Of a stretch of 64,000 nucleotides of DNA, positions 18,201 to 31,586 are shown piece after piece. How positions within the stretch are numbered: the first letter of the stretch is position 1; every line of letters begins with the position of its first letter. The stretch covers positions 7,273,248 through 7,337,247 of the forward strand of contig NC_035162.2 of the NCBI RefSeq assembly GCF_001659605.2, read 5' to 3'. Origin of the DNA: Manihot esculenta. Its lineage: Eukaryota; Streptophyta; Magnoliopsida; Malpighiales; Euphorbiaceae. Position numbers and translations under genes: made by a program. The notes under the pieces are model-generated. The model was not told the DNA's origin. It made no database searches and was given only the letters and a program-made list of their open reading frames with translations.

Positions 18201-18762
18201 AGTAAAGAAAAGAAATTAAACCGCCCACTTGTTATTACAGAAAAATCTCTCGTCTTCGCCGAAGCCTGTCATGCATGGACGACGTTGCATAATATATATA
18301 TATATAGCTAGATGCATATTACAGAAGAAGATTGGTTATCTCGAAATATTTATGTGAAGATTTTGAGTCCCGTGGGCTTGGGAGTATCCAAAGGTTTAGT
18401 GTATAAGTTCTTTTTTTCATTTGATGTTTTTATATATAGCAGCTCACGTGAACAAATTCAAAGTACACAAATACTAGAATCCAGGTCGATCTCTCTCTCT
18501 ATCTGCACTGTAAATCTTACTCTCCCTTTGGATCCTCCATGGTTAACGTGGAACTAGAGAGCAATTCTTCATTTATATACAATATTATTTGCTTTATGCT
18601 TCTCTAAATATTTATAGAGTTCCTTGCCTCTCTGCAACTATTCACATGTTATATTAACATCTTCAAACAGACTAGATTATGGTGTTTAATAATAAATAAA
18701 TAAGAGAATGAATTAATTAGAAAGAAGGATGAGTATGGTGATGGTGAGTCCCTAACCATTGT

Positions 18763-18784
18763 CCAGCCCCAGCCCCAGCCCCAG
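18763..18784. repeat. Short CCAGCC tandem repeat
   Basis: CCAGCC repeated about 3.7 times, roughly 560 bases past the CYP90B1 stop codon. It is unusually GC-rich for its surroundings. Confidence 0.8.
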
Positions 18785-20413
18785 AGGGTCTCATGTCTCT
18801 TTGGGTGAATGCCACTTTGTAGGAAAGTGATGCTTTTGGATCTAGGCAGTGCACAATATGGAAACGAAACTGTGGGCCAAAATAAAGGCTGTTTTGTCGT
18901 TCCCGTTTCGAAATTTCGTACTCCCCCGTTGAAATTTTTTTCTTTAAAAAAAAAAAAACAAGGATTTTTGGTTTCTTAATTTTGTGGGGGTGAGAATGGA
19001 CCCATGCATTGCATATCTTTAGATTGTTTTCGTGGGTCATCCCCAACTTATTATTTCATTATTCATCTTTTCCTTTCCTCTTCAGGACTTGCTTTCTTAT
19101 TTCCTAATAAAAATTCCACAAACGAAAAAGTATTTACTGTCTTTTCATTTTAAGCAATAAGAAAAATATTATTATTAAATTCTTAATTACCTACAAAATA
19201 AAAATTATAGAAGTAACATCTAGTTTATATATTTTAATTCTTTTTTCATTACATAAACTCACAAAAGAAATATATATATATGAACTGAGAATCTTTGTCT
19301 TATTGCCATACCAACTACTAAACTAATAACTAATTAGTAGCATAGAGAACGTAACATTATTCCTCCCTGGAGCCTTAATTACTTATGATGATTCAATTTG
19401 TCTGGTTGGCTCGATTAATAATTGGGTACTTGTCTTCTTTTTGTTCTGCCTTTTTCCCAACTCCATAATATCTGTATTCTATTGACACGTCCTATTGCTA
19501 AAAGCAAAGTAGAAACCCTAATGACTTAAAAAGCAATCAATTAATTTGAATATGTGATCTATCTCATGTCCTTTTTGTTCAAACTATTCGGCTATAAGCC
19601 GACATCGAGTACTTAGCAAAGTTCCAAATTTCCAATCTTCTTCAACCTAGATGCTCCATTGATTTTAAAAAATATATATTCATTTATGAAAATGTGACGT
19701 ATTAGCTCAATAATTCACATTCGACATCGATCAAGGTATTAAGAAAAAATAATTACTAAATTATGAAAAACATATGCAATTCTATATTCCATAATTGCCA
19801 TAGATAATTAAGCCAATCATTTAGAAACTCAACTAACAATCGCCTACTTAATGTTATTTATAGTTTGCATGAAATAAATCACGTGGCCATGCATAATTAT
19901 CTCCATACGAGTAACTAAAATCACGTGCCCATGTTATTTAGAAATGTGCATCCTTAAGCTTATGGTAAATATAATTTTAAATGTGATAATAAATGTTACT
20001 TTTTTTTTTTTCCCTCTCTCTCTTTAGCCTCATGTATAGGAAAGCTTATGTATTAACTAAGGTTGGTTTAGTTTACTGTTTTTGGTCAGGTGTTTCCCAT
20101 CAACAGTCTGCAGTGAATGATTGGATTCTTTAAAAAATAATAATAAATTACAACTTTAATTCAGAAATATATGGTTAAACTTTATTTTTTTTATTAATAT
20201 TTTTTTTGGAAATTTCATAAATTATGTTTTCAAACATTTAAAGCCAGCAACTTAGACCAAGAAAATGGTGGAGGATAAGGCCAACAACAACCCAATTTAA
20301 TAATAATAATATAGATACGTAATAAGAAGAAAAGCTTGTGTATGTGAGACCATGATTTTTGATAAAATATGAGAATTAAGGTGGAGAGGAGATAAGAGAG
20401 AGCTAGCTCGGGG

Positions 20414-20446
20414 GGAGGTGTATGAGCCAAGCCAACCAACACCTCC
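20414..20446. other. Perfect 8-bp stem-loop
   Basis: GGAGGTGT (20414-20421) and ACACCTCC (20439-20446) form a perfect inverted repeat with a 17-base loop. It is too short for a microRNA precursor on its own, and no known plant microRNA is recognised in it. Confidence 0.5.
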
Positions 20447-22005
20447 TTGTTAGGTTTGCTTTCGTTTTCCAAGGTGGTTTTATTTTGTTGTTTCTCAATG
20501 ATTTCATGGATTTTTATGGCAACAAGTATCTGTCAAGGATGGTCTCACCCTATGGTCTGGGAAGCTGCACGTTGTGGCTTTAAATGTGGGCTCTCTTATC
20601 AAACTCTTAAACACACACACACTGCAACTCAACCTAAATTAACTGTTTCCTTCTTTTTGTCATTTTTCTTCTCATATTACCTAATGCCACGCCCTTCATT
20701 ATCGTATATTAAATATTGCTCTAAATTATTTGTTGTATGGATTACCGACAATGAGAGACAAATGTTTGAGCAAATGGCAATTATTTCGTTTTCTGGGAGC
20801 TCAACTGGGGCTGTCTTCTTCTGACTCGCCCCTCTCACCCAAATGAGCAAGGGGTACAGTAGGCCCAGTTTTAGTTAGGCAATTAGGCTTTTCATGGGGC
20901 TACCCATTTGCCTCCCTCGCCCTTTCTTTTCATGTTTTGTAGTATGATGCACGTCCTTGGTATTTTCTATCTAGAAACTATGAATTTAGTTAGGAATTTA
21001 TTGCTAGGATACTATACATGTGTATCACACAATTATGATACGCGTTTACTAATAATTTTCTAAATTGTATTTCTCTCAAAATTCTCGACCTCATAAATAG
21101 AGCAAATACTTGTTGAGTAATATAATGAAATTCAATTTGGTGACCACTTTGTGGGGAAGAAAAAGAGAGGAAAAGATGAGATAGAGGATTGAAAAATAAA
21201 GAGCAATTGCAACAAAATTTTGAATAGTCTATTTGTATTTATGATTCATACTGTGGAGACTAAAGAGTGTGTGTTTGTTTGTTTTTTAATTTCCTTTTTC
21301 CTTCTATGAATAGTCAATTCATTGTCCCTTCCCATTTATGCATTTTATCAAAGTTTATTCTCATTTCTTTTTTGGCAACGTTACTATTCTAGTTTCTTTA
21401 AAAAATTATAAATAATCAATAATAACAAATATAACAATTCTAATAAAGAGTGGCTATTATAAGCTTTACCTTCGCTATCTTCATAACCTAATTTTTGCTT
21501 TAGATTTATAAAAAATCAATGGGCCATCAACAACATGTTATCCGTCAATCCGTTTGGGTTTGGCCCATCAACTAGCCCATAGACTTTACCACAAACCTTA
21601 TGGGCCAATTGTCTTCTTCTTGTTCAAACAGGGAAAAAAATAAAATAAAATAAAATCGAGTATGTGTGAGAATGAAGAAAGGTTGATGGAAAGAAAAGGT
21701 TGTTTGGGTAGAAAGGGTAACGACTGAAAAGCTTTACTAATTTTGAAAAGGTTATTTTTAGACTACACATGAACTAAATTTCATAACTTATACCCAACGT
21801 TAGAAATTAAAAATGCAAAATTTTCAATTACATTGATTCTTTCCCTTTAGTCATCATGTTCGTAATAAAAGTAATTGTTTTTAAATTTTTAGAAGTTTTA
21901 TTTTTTAAAAAAATAATTACTTTTTTATTACAAAATAATTTATCCCACGCAAAGAGTTTATTTTGGTCTTTAAAGTAGTATATAAAGTTTTTTTAAAATT
22001 TTTAC

Positions 22006-22024
22006 TATTATTATTATTATTATT
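22006..22024. repeat. (ATT)n microsatellite
   Basis: About six ATT units in AT-rich spacer DNA. Confidence 0.8.
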
Positions 22025-22336
22025 AAAATAAAATAAACAAGTATTTTAAAATTTAAAGAATATATCCCCACATATTATCTTTTTAAAGTTATAATACAAC
22101 CTTTTTTATTTATTTCTAAAAGTTGAATAGTGTAATTTTTTATTTTAAAATTTGAAATAATGATGTGTCTTTTTATATGTTTTTAGAAAGATTTATTAGG
22201 TAACAAAATTATAATTTTATGAACTTTTATATTTATAGTCTTAATTTCTAATTTTAAATTTATTATAATTATAATTAATTTTAATTAACTTACACGATAT
22301 TTTTATTATATAAACAACTTAATTAATTAAAATTAA

Positions 22337-22530
22337 GACATTAAACTCTTAATTATATAAAAATTTTAAATTATATAATTAAAATATTTAATTTTTTTAT
22401 AATTAAATAAAAATCTTAATTAATTAGAATTATATCTTAATTGAGACATTAAACTCTTAATTATATAAAAATTTTAAATTATATAATTAAAATACTTAAT
22501 TTTTTCATAATTAAATAAAAATTTTAAATA
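22337..22530. repeat. 108-bp direct repeat, about 1.8 copies
   Basis: GACATTAAACTCTTAATTAT and its downstream context occur at 22337 and again at 22445, with about 85 bases nearly identical. This is a simple tandem duplication of AT-rich DNA. Confidence 0.8.
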
Positions 22531-23035
22531 ATTAAAAGTGGAAAATTTTAATTAAAATTTAATTCAAATTAATTAAATTATTTATATTATAAAAATAATA
22601 TATATGTATCACATTAACTAATTTAAATCTAATCAAAATCAATTTAAAAAATTATTATGATTATAATAAATTTAAAAATTAATATTTTTTAATTTTAAAT
22701 TAAAATTTTAAATTATAAATATTAAAATTTGTAAAATTGCAGTCTTTTAAACCAATAAGCGTTTTAGAAATTAAAGATTTATTTGACTTAAATATAATAA
22801 ATAAAAAGGTGGTGTGGCATTTCCGTAGTATCGTCTCAAGCACAGGGGCAGTCTTAACTGATAGCCGAGTCGCGCGCATCGGTCAGGGAGCCTCCGCTTG
22901 GCTCACTAGGCCTCTTGCTCTTTAGCTCTTCCATTCAACTCTCTCTGCTAAAACCAATACCCTACATACTACACTATTCATTAACCCAACTGCTTACTTC
23001 CATTAGCAAACACAGCGTAGAGAAATTGTCCAGAG

Positions 23036-26000
23036 ATGTGGCGGTTCGTTGCTCGTGGTCTTCGCGTTCCTTCCTCTTTTTCTTCTAAGAAACCGCTCTC
23101 TAATGACTCTCTTGGATCTCACATTTCCAGATTTTTCTCTACTGAATCCGTATGTCGTCTCATTCATTTTCAGCTTCTCCTCTTTTGTGATTCGACTTGA
23201 CTTCTGATTTGAGCTCGTATTTAGGGTTTTAATGGTCTGCCTTGAAAAAAAAAACATCAAATATAGATTTTTTCCCTTTCTGCTTGTTTTTATGTTTGAA
23301 GGCTGAGAAGACGTTGGAAAAGATAGGAATGTCAACTTTCTATTTGATCGCAATTGCGAATGTGAACGCAAATCAACTTACTCTATTATGTTTGTTGGTT
23401 CTGTAGAGTTGAGCTTTTGGCAATTGAAGGAAACCGAGATTACTGCTTAGTATCGAATAATTCTGCCGTCCTTACTCCCTTGTTTTGTTGTAGATGTCCG
23501 TGTCTTTCCTATGGAGTTGACACTATTGTCTGCTTTAGTTTTGTTACGAAGCTATATTTGGTTTTGATTTTCGTGATATGATATAGCAGACTGGTGGACG
23601 ATCCTCATACACAATTGTTGATCATACATATGATGCAGTTGTGGTAGGAGCAGGTGGTGCTGGGTTGAGAGCTGCCATAGGACTCTCAGAACATGGATTT
23701 AACACTGCTTGCATTACCAAGCTTTTTCCAACTCGTTCACACACCGTTGCAGCTCAGGTAGAAATTTGGATAATCCATCATTATGCATATTGCATGTCTA
23801 CGTGGATGGTTTTGATTGAAAAATTTATTCATCGTTTTATGCCCCGTGATATCATTTGAATTGGGTGCTCTTTGACATAGTGAGACATAGCAATTTACAA
23901 GAGCATGTGCATTTGTGGTGTTTAATCTGATTAATAGTAGTTGATGCTGTTTGATATTGCAAGGTCCTTTATTAGTCCTGCAAAATAACAAGGGTTAGAG
24001 GGCCCGGTGGGCCTATGGCACTAGGCACTCCGATGGCTGAGTAAGTTCAAGGATAGTAAATGAGGAGGAAGAAGAAAATGAATGCTCAAGGAATAGAATT
24101 ATGGAACAGGGGAATGTTAAGAATGTCTTCTTACCTAGTACATGAAGTATAAATAATCTTTTTGCACCAAACTATGAGGATCTCATATGGAGGCCCTATG
24201 ATTATCCCTAAAAGTATAGGATCAAGAACTCTCCTCCTTGAATATCCTCGATGATCATTGCTAGGGTTGGCATTTCTCAATTGTTGTCAGTATGGCACGC
24301 CATATCCATACGAATCATTTTTGGTGGACAGTTAGCTATTTAATAATTAGCTAGCTAGATAAGTTGTTTAGTAAGACAGTCGTCAGCATTGACATTGTAT
24401 TTCAGCTAAAGAGTGTTTACAGTGTAAGACCAATAAATGATATAAGATGACATGTCTTTTATTATGGGGTTGACTTGTATAAGGGATATCTGATTGCTTG
24501 CTGACCTACTAACTCGGTCAACTTATTAGCTCTGTCTATTTGACTCTTCCTTGACCCTGCCAAGCGGATTTGGATAAGGTCTTAGGAGACGTGTGAACAT
24601 CTTATGAAGTGGAGTTATTATATCGTATCAGGGATCATAAGGGCATATTTTCTCTGTGTTTGCTATGATTTTGTGAGATGTAACTATGTATCTGTTGGAT
24701 TGGGCATCGTAACTGCATATCTAACCATCATTGGTGCCAAACCATTAAGTGACCCTTTATAAATCCTGTGATATTTGGGTTTAATATATCTTGCTAAAAG
24801 CGTGGGGAAAATTTTGTAGGGAGAAATCAATGCAGCTCTGGGAAATATGACAGAAGATGATTGGAGGTGGCACATGTATGACACTGTCAAGGGAAGTGAT
24901 TGGTTAGGTAAGTTGGTTGTTCATGCTTGGAACTCAAATATTTTGATGGGCATTTACAGATTGAAAGTGGGAAATTGAGATGTGGCCATACATCAATTAG
25001 TTTGCTTTGTTGGATTAGATGGTTTACTGAAAATTTCTTCCTTTGAACTTATCTTCTTTGTAAGTTAGGAGGTAAAGTGGTATGTAAGCACAGTGAACCT
25101 ATGGACTTACTGAGGTTTCTTATTATTGAAATGTTACTCTCTGGAACAGGATGCTGCCATCTTTACTTCCCAATTTGAAGTTTCTTTGTATTTTCAAGCA
25201 ACATAGCTTGTGCTAACTCGAATATTGACTCCATTCAGTTCATATGCTGCTGCATAGATGAGTTACTTTTTGTTTGAATTCTTTCCCCATTTTGTTGGTT
25301 GTGCATTGATGGCCAAAGATACATCTACAGGTGATCAGGATGCTATTCAATACATGTGTAGGGAGGCACCAAAGGCAGTAATTGAACTTGAGAACTATGG
25401 GCTGCCATTTTCCAGAACAGAAGATGGACGAATTTATCAGCGTGCATTTGGTGGTCAGAGTCTAAATTTTGGAAAAGGTGAAAGGAACTTGAAATTTGGA
25501 ATGCCAATAATTGAATCAGATGATTTTTCAGTAGCTTTCTAACATGGGGTTCTCAATGCTGTAATTGGTATAGGTGGACAGGCATATCGTTGTGCTTGTG
25601 CTGCTGATCGAACTGGGCATGCTCTTTTGCACACTCTCTATGGCCAAGCTATGAAACACAATACACAATTTTTTGTGGAATATTTTGCTTTGGATCTACT
25701 AATGAATACTGATGGTATGTATACTGATATGACTTGCAATCAGCTTATTTGTAGTATGATTTAATTTTAGGATCAGCTTATTTGTAGTATGATCTAATTA
25801 GAGAATGATACAGGACTTTTAAAAAACCTGTTGGATAATGCTTGATGTCCAAGGCATTATTGCAGTCAAAACCTGGAGGCTTTGTGTATGGAAAATTAAC
25901 AGATAATTGATTCCTGATATTCAGGTAGCTGTCAAGGAGTAATTGCATTGAATATGGAGGATGGGACGTTGCATAGATTCCTTGCTGCTTCAACTATCTT

Positions 26001-29000
26001 GGCCACAGGGGTACTATATTTGTAGCCCAATGTTTTTCAGATTACTGTAGTGCTTGAAGTGAGGTTATTCTATTTCAATCTGTATTTTATTCTGGGTCTT
26101 TAGGGCTATGGTAGAGCATACTTTTCGGCAACCTCAGCTCATACATGCACTGGAGATGGCAATTCTATGGTTGCACGGGCTGGGCTTCCTCTCCAGGTTT
26201 GTTGTGCTACTTAATCTTGAAGAGAGTTTATATAGATATCTTCTTTTCTAGACCTTTTTTTTTAATTCTTGATATTCCTTCTGCAGGATTTGGAGTTTGT
26301 TCAGTTTCATCCTACAGGCATATATGGGGCTGGCTGCCTAATCACTGAAGGTTATTATTATTATTTTTTAATTCACAGGAACACTACCATCTGGATTCCA
26401 GCTTCAATAATTAATTCTGATGACAATTCAAACACAAGTTGAAAAACATCCTTACTAGTCTTTTCTGCACCTTGTAGGATCTCGTGGTGAAGGTGGTATC
26501 CTTAGGAACAGTGAAGGTGAACGATTTATGGAAAGATATGCTCCTACAGCCAAGGATCTTGCATCAAGGGATGTTGTTTCAAGATCTATGACCATGGAGA
26601 TTCGGGAGGGCCGCGGTGTAGGTACGACTGTCTCCCATAATTAGATATTTTCATCTTGCATGCAGGCAATTTTGTGCTATCTTTTTGTTAGCAATGAGAT
26701 ATGTAGTTATTAACTGTTTTACTTATTGTGTAAGCTTGCCTAAAGCATTGATTTGATGGTGGGCCTTTCTTTAATTGCTCATATCTATGGTTTCCATAAC
26801 TGAAAATTTATTTGTTTAGTAATAATGTAGCAGTAAATATTCATGCTCATGGTTACCCATGCTTTGTACCGATAGTGGTTCTAGCATTTAAAACCAAGTT
26901 TGATCTCAATTTTTGGCAGGACCTTTGAAGGACCATATCTATTTGCATTTAAACCACTTGCCCCCAGATGTACTAAAAGAGAGGCTTCCTGGTATTTCTG
27001 AAACTGCTGCCATTTTTGCTGGTGTGGATGTTACAAAGGAACCCATCCCTGTCTTGCCTACTGTGCATTACAATATGGGTGGAATTCCCACAAATTACCA
27101 TGGAGAGGTGAGTAGTGAGTCACATATGTCAGAATCTCTTACCACCAGCAGTACTTTTATGGTTAGCATTGGGTTTGACGTTCCATTGATCAATTGAGAC
27201 AAATGTGTATAAGGAACTCACCATTCACCTGCTTTTCAAGCCCTGGAAAATTTGTGCTTATTCATTCTTTAGGTGGTTACTGTTAAAGGCAATGATCCCG
27301 ATGCTGTAGTTCCTGGTTTAATGGCTGCTGGGGAGGCAGCCTGTGCATCTGTTCATGGTGCCAATCGGCTTGGTGCAAATTCTCTGCTTGACATTGTTGT
27401 TTTTGGTCGAGCTTGTGCAAATCGAGTAGCAGAGATCCATAGACCAGGTTTCAGCTGATGAACTAAAAGAATCTTTTTTTTTTTATGAAAAAAAAATTAT
27501 CAGAAGAAAAAAGGCTTGGAATTTGACTTTCTCTAACTTATAGGGGAAAAACAGAAGCCTTTGGAAAAGGATGCTGGAGAGAGGACCATTGTGTGGCTAG
27601 ACAAACTGAGGAATTCAAATGGATCATTGCCAACTTCACAAATCCGATTAAATATGCAGAGGATAATGCAAAATAATGCAGCTGTTTTCCGTACACAAGA
27701 CACATTGGAAGAAGGTATGCTACTTTACAACAACTGAAAGTTTGTTTTGACCCTGGAGTTCCATCGGTGCTGTTTGTACCATTATTTTACTCCCCCTCTC
27801 TCCATCCCCTCTTACCCTCTTCTTTCTATGCTTTTCTATTTACATTGACTACCGTTACAATCTTTAATCAGTTGTTGGTTATTGTAGCGTATTTATCTTA
27901 TAAGGCAGCTTCTTCCTAATTTGTTGCTACTGCAGGTTGTCAGCTGATTGACAAAGCATGGGAGAGCTTTCATGATGTGAAGTTGAAAGATCGCAGTCTA
28001 ATATGGTTCGTTGTTATTGAAGATGCCAATGTTCTAACTATTTTCTTGATTGGCCTATCAGATAAGCTTACTTCCTGGTTTGTTTTGACAGGAACTCTGA
28101 CTTGATAGAAACCATTGAATTAGAAAACCTTTTGATAAATGCCTGTATCACAATGCACTCTGCTGAGGCTCGGAAGGAGAGCAGAGGGGCACATGCCCGT
28201 GAAGACTTCACTGTGAGTTTGGTTCTATTTATGAGATACTAATATTCTATTTATTGCCAGTTTTCTTGAAATAAATTAATTTTTTCTGATTCTGCAGAAA
28301 AGAGATGATGAAAATTGGATGAAGCATACTTTGGGGTAAGTGGTAGCTCTCATGCTTGGTGACATGCATCTATTGCGAGCAAAGTTATATGTGTCTTTAA
28401 GATCTAAATTTATCTGTATTATAGGGTGAAGCCTTGGAGAGTAAAGTAGGGTCTCCATCACGTCGATATAAATTTGATATTGGAAGTTTTCTCAAATTAT
28501 AAATAGCAGGTCAAGCAAAATAGGAATGATGCTGTGAGATAGAAAAATAAATCAGCTTTCCAATTAATATGTTTAAGATGTAATATATTATGTTAGAATG
28601 CATAATTATGTTGTTTTGTTGGAAAATTGATTAGTTCCATTTCCCACAATGTTTAAACCTGTATTATGAGCTCCTGCGTTTTATTTTGTGGATTAAATCT
28701 ATTGCCGTGTACCCTCTAGTATTGGGGAGTGGGAAGAGGTGGTTATATCTGGCCAACAAGCTTAGGAATCTGAAAAGGGCTTATGAATATTTTAGTATTT
28801 AGCTTTAGTGCTAGAGAGGGCAGTGAAATTTTTTGATATGGGCAGTAAACTTTTCAGATGATTATGATCCTTGCATTCAACCCGCATTGTTCTATTTGAT
28901 TTGCAGATACTGGGAGAATGTGAAGGTACGACTCGATTACAGGCCAGTACACATGAATACATTAGATGATGAAATTGAGTCATTCCCGCCTAAAGCTCGT

Positions 29001-29009
29001 GTTTATTGA
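23036..29009 (+). CDS. SDH1: SDH1, succinate dehydrogenase flavoprotein subunit (complex II)
   Basis: Mitochondrial matrix flavoprotein that oxidises succinate to fumarate in the TCA cycle and passes electrons to the SDH2 Fe-S subunit. Sixteen exons: 23036-23149, 23587-23757, 24820-24907, 25331-25477, 25574-25714, 25925-26010, 26104-26196, 26287-26350, 26478-26621, 26920-27107, 27273-27447, 27544-27714, 27936-28005, 28092-28212, 28298-28335 and 28907-29009. All junctions keep frame, giving 637 residues against about 634 in Arabidopsis. Seen: Arg/Ser-rich presequence ending near FFSTES, FAD fold [13 protein letters not shown] (56-68), SHTVAAQ with His90 as the covalent-FAD residue, [58 protein letters not shown], and the C-terminus FPPKARVY. 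One oddity: the usual AAQGGINAA reads AAQGEINAA, with Glu at 97. Exon 2 has two in-frame acceptors (TAG then CAG). A likely poly(A) signal AATAAA lies at 29074. Confidence 0.96.
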
Positions 29010-29073
29010 TGCATTTGCTCATTGAAGAAGTGGCCATGGTTAACGAGGAGACAACAATTAAACATGTGGATGC

Positions 29074-29079
29074 AATAAA
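29074..29079 (+). terminator. Probable SDH1 poly(A) signal
   Basis: AATAAA 65 bases past the SDH1 stop, followed by T/G-rich sequence. It is the first canonical signal downstream. Confidence 0.6.
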
Positions 29080-29209
29080 ATTGTTGTAAGAGTAGGCATT
29101 TTTTGTGATAATTGTTGTTTTCATCAATGTCGATATTAAGCATCTGCAAATCATGTCGAACTTGTATTTACAACTGCTAATAAATTACTGGCTGTAGGGA
29201 AAGGGTGAG

Positions 29210-31210
29210 CTTTCCTCTTATTTGGATCCTAACTACTTCATTGAGTTCCACTCCTTACAAAATTGATAACAAAACTAAAAATTAAGCTTAATCTCTCTGA
29301 ATCAAAATATTCACTATCAAGAGAGAATGGTCTCTACATCAATCACTATTAAATTTTATGTTGTTTTCCCTAATCTAATCTAGTCGAGTATCTAATATTA
29401 TAACACAAGTGGGTGGGTGTATATAACACAAGTCATGATTTCATTGTTTAATAGTTGTGATTGCTGTCTTCTAAAACGACTAATGGACAGTGATATTTAG
29501 TTTTCAGAAAATATAGAAATTGATGAAAGGGGAAACCATCTAATGAGTAGGCCACTTGGTAAGTCAAAAGAGCAGTGCCTTCCACTACTAGGAGTATTTA
29601 ACGTCTTTATTCATCTTCCACATTCAAACCCAAAGGACTCCTAATTCCACAAAAGCAACTCTTTATATCAATACATCAATTCATCGCCAATTTGACTGAA
29701 TATTCTACCCATTTCTCATCTTTAATAATTTCAATGTGAAAAAAGCTCTCATTGTTTTGTTAGGCTAGAAGTTGGGGCCCCTTCCAATTACAAATTTGTC
29801 GTTTTCGCTTTTCCGTTTTCTCCAAAACCAATAAAGATTATATATATTATAAATAAAATTTTAAATACGATGTCTTTCTATTTGTTAGAAATTCAAATGG
29901 AATGGAATTTGACTATTCTCTTTAACACCCATTAGAATCGAGATATGTTAGTTAACATTTGAAAAGAAACATTGATTCACATAATAAATTATACATTTTA
30001 AAAAAAATAAATGAGAATAAAAAAAGATAAATTTATGATCTCCATTTTCAATTTTTCATTTCAAATTATAATAATTTTGAAAAGTAATATTCTAAAATTT
30101 AATAAAAAATAAATTAATGTGTATTTTGATAAATTTAATTTAATTTATATTTTATTTATTTTATTTTATTTTTATCATTATTTTGTATTGGTATTCTTTG
30201 CCACAACCACTCTTATCATACTTATGAACTCATTGTATTTTTTTTATTATAAATAAGCTATTTAATTACATTCAACACCATGTGAATATGATTTTGAATT
30301 TTATAAAATTTATTATCTCACGAGTCAAAAAAATAAATAGGATCAATTCTTTCATACATAGACTCGAATTTAATTCGATTTATCAAAGTAAATTCTGAAC
30401 TTATACATAAGACAAACTTAATTATCGAGTCTTAATAAAATTGAGTTTTAATTTTTTCAATACAAAAACGGCGGAGAACAAGTATTAAAAAACAATAAAA
30501 ACTCATTTCTCATTAAACCATCATCGTTTCCATTATTTAATAAAATAAATAAAATTATCACAGACCCACCACTATAAATCTATAATTTCATTACCATTAT
30601 CACCACCATTACATATGATTTAATATTTACTCTAATCACATCACTCTGAAACAGTCTTTGTTAAAAAAAATAAATTTACTCGATAAAATTACAAAAATTA
30701 AAAAAAAACAATTAATTCAAATAATAATAATAATATCTTTAAGGAAAAATTACTCCTGAGATTCTGGATTAGCAAAATTAACTACTTAATCCTTATAATT
30801 ATAAGTTGCAATTAAAATGTCTCTCAGAAATTTAAAGCACAACTATTAATTCCTTCTGTTAAAAACTATTAAGCGCTTCTGTTAATTTTTTATAAAATAC
30901 TTATAATGATCCTTATTCTCTAATTCAACCCAGTATTAGAACACTTGTAATCCTCACTTCAATCTTATCCAATTTCTCTATTCCGTCAATTTTTATTTCA
31001 TGCAACATCCCATCTAACAAAAAATCCTTAAAATTAATAAAACTTACAAACAATCAATGAAATTCTAATTTGCAAAATACAACCCATCAATTTAAAAAAT
31101 ATATTTATTCATATTTATTTCTCAATATAAATACAGAAAAATAATTTAAACTAAAAAATAATCACTATTTGCATTTGAAATCTCACACATCGCTGACCAG
31201 CAAAAAATAG
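29210..31210. other. AT-rich spacer
   Basis: No coding frame or RNA gene recognised. It is mainly A/T runs, with short (ATA) and (TTTTA) stretches near 30150 and 30720. Confidence 0.5.
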
Positions 31211-31266
31211 CAATTGCCGACCAAGAGTGAGAAGGGAGCAATTGTCGACCAAGAGTGAGAAGGGAG
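31211..31266. repeat. 28-bp tandem duplication
   Basis: CAATTGCCGACCAAGAGTGA... at 31211-31238 is repeated at 31239-31266 with a single C/T change. It lies in an unusually purine-rich, GC-richer stretch (31180-31590) just left of the hAT-like element. That stretch has open frames but no family I recognise. Confidence 0.85.
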
Positions 31267-31586
31267 GGAGACGATTTATTGACGGAGAGTAAAAAGTGAG
31301 GGAAATTGCTGACTAATTTATAATACCAGCAATGAGGACCAGAGCAAGCAGTGGAGAAGAGTGAAGAAGCAACCAGGACCAGTGAACGCAGTAACGATGT
31401 GAACACCGTAAAGAGCATAGGAACGATTGACGAAGAAAGGGAGGAGAGATGCGTGCGGCTGTATCAAATGGAGAGATAGAGAATTCGGCGAGAAATGAGA
31501 CGGGACAGGGCCAGATCGGACGGCAGAGATGGGTGAGCCTGAAGAGAGAGCTGGAAAGGGCAAAAGTGGGTGAGGTTGAAGCGAGG

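Larger units (their letters stand above)
18201..23035. other. Spacer between CYP90B1 and SDH1
   Basis: CYP90B1 3' UTR, then mostly AT-rich DNA with moderate patches at 18700-19050 and 20230-20950. None of the short frames has family resemblance. The 200 bases before 23036 are richer in GC and pyrimidines and are probably the SDH1 promoter and leader, though no clear TATA box is visible. Confidence 0.5.

Noticed and set aside
20414..20446. Stem-loop as a microRNA precursor
   Set aside because: The stem is only 8 bp, no known microRNA is recognised, and the loop is too short for a plant precursor.
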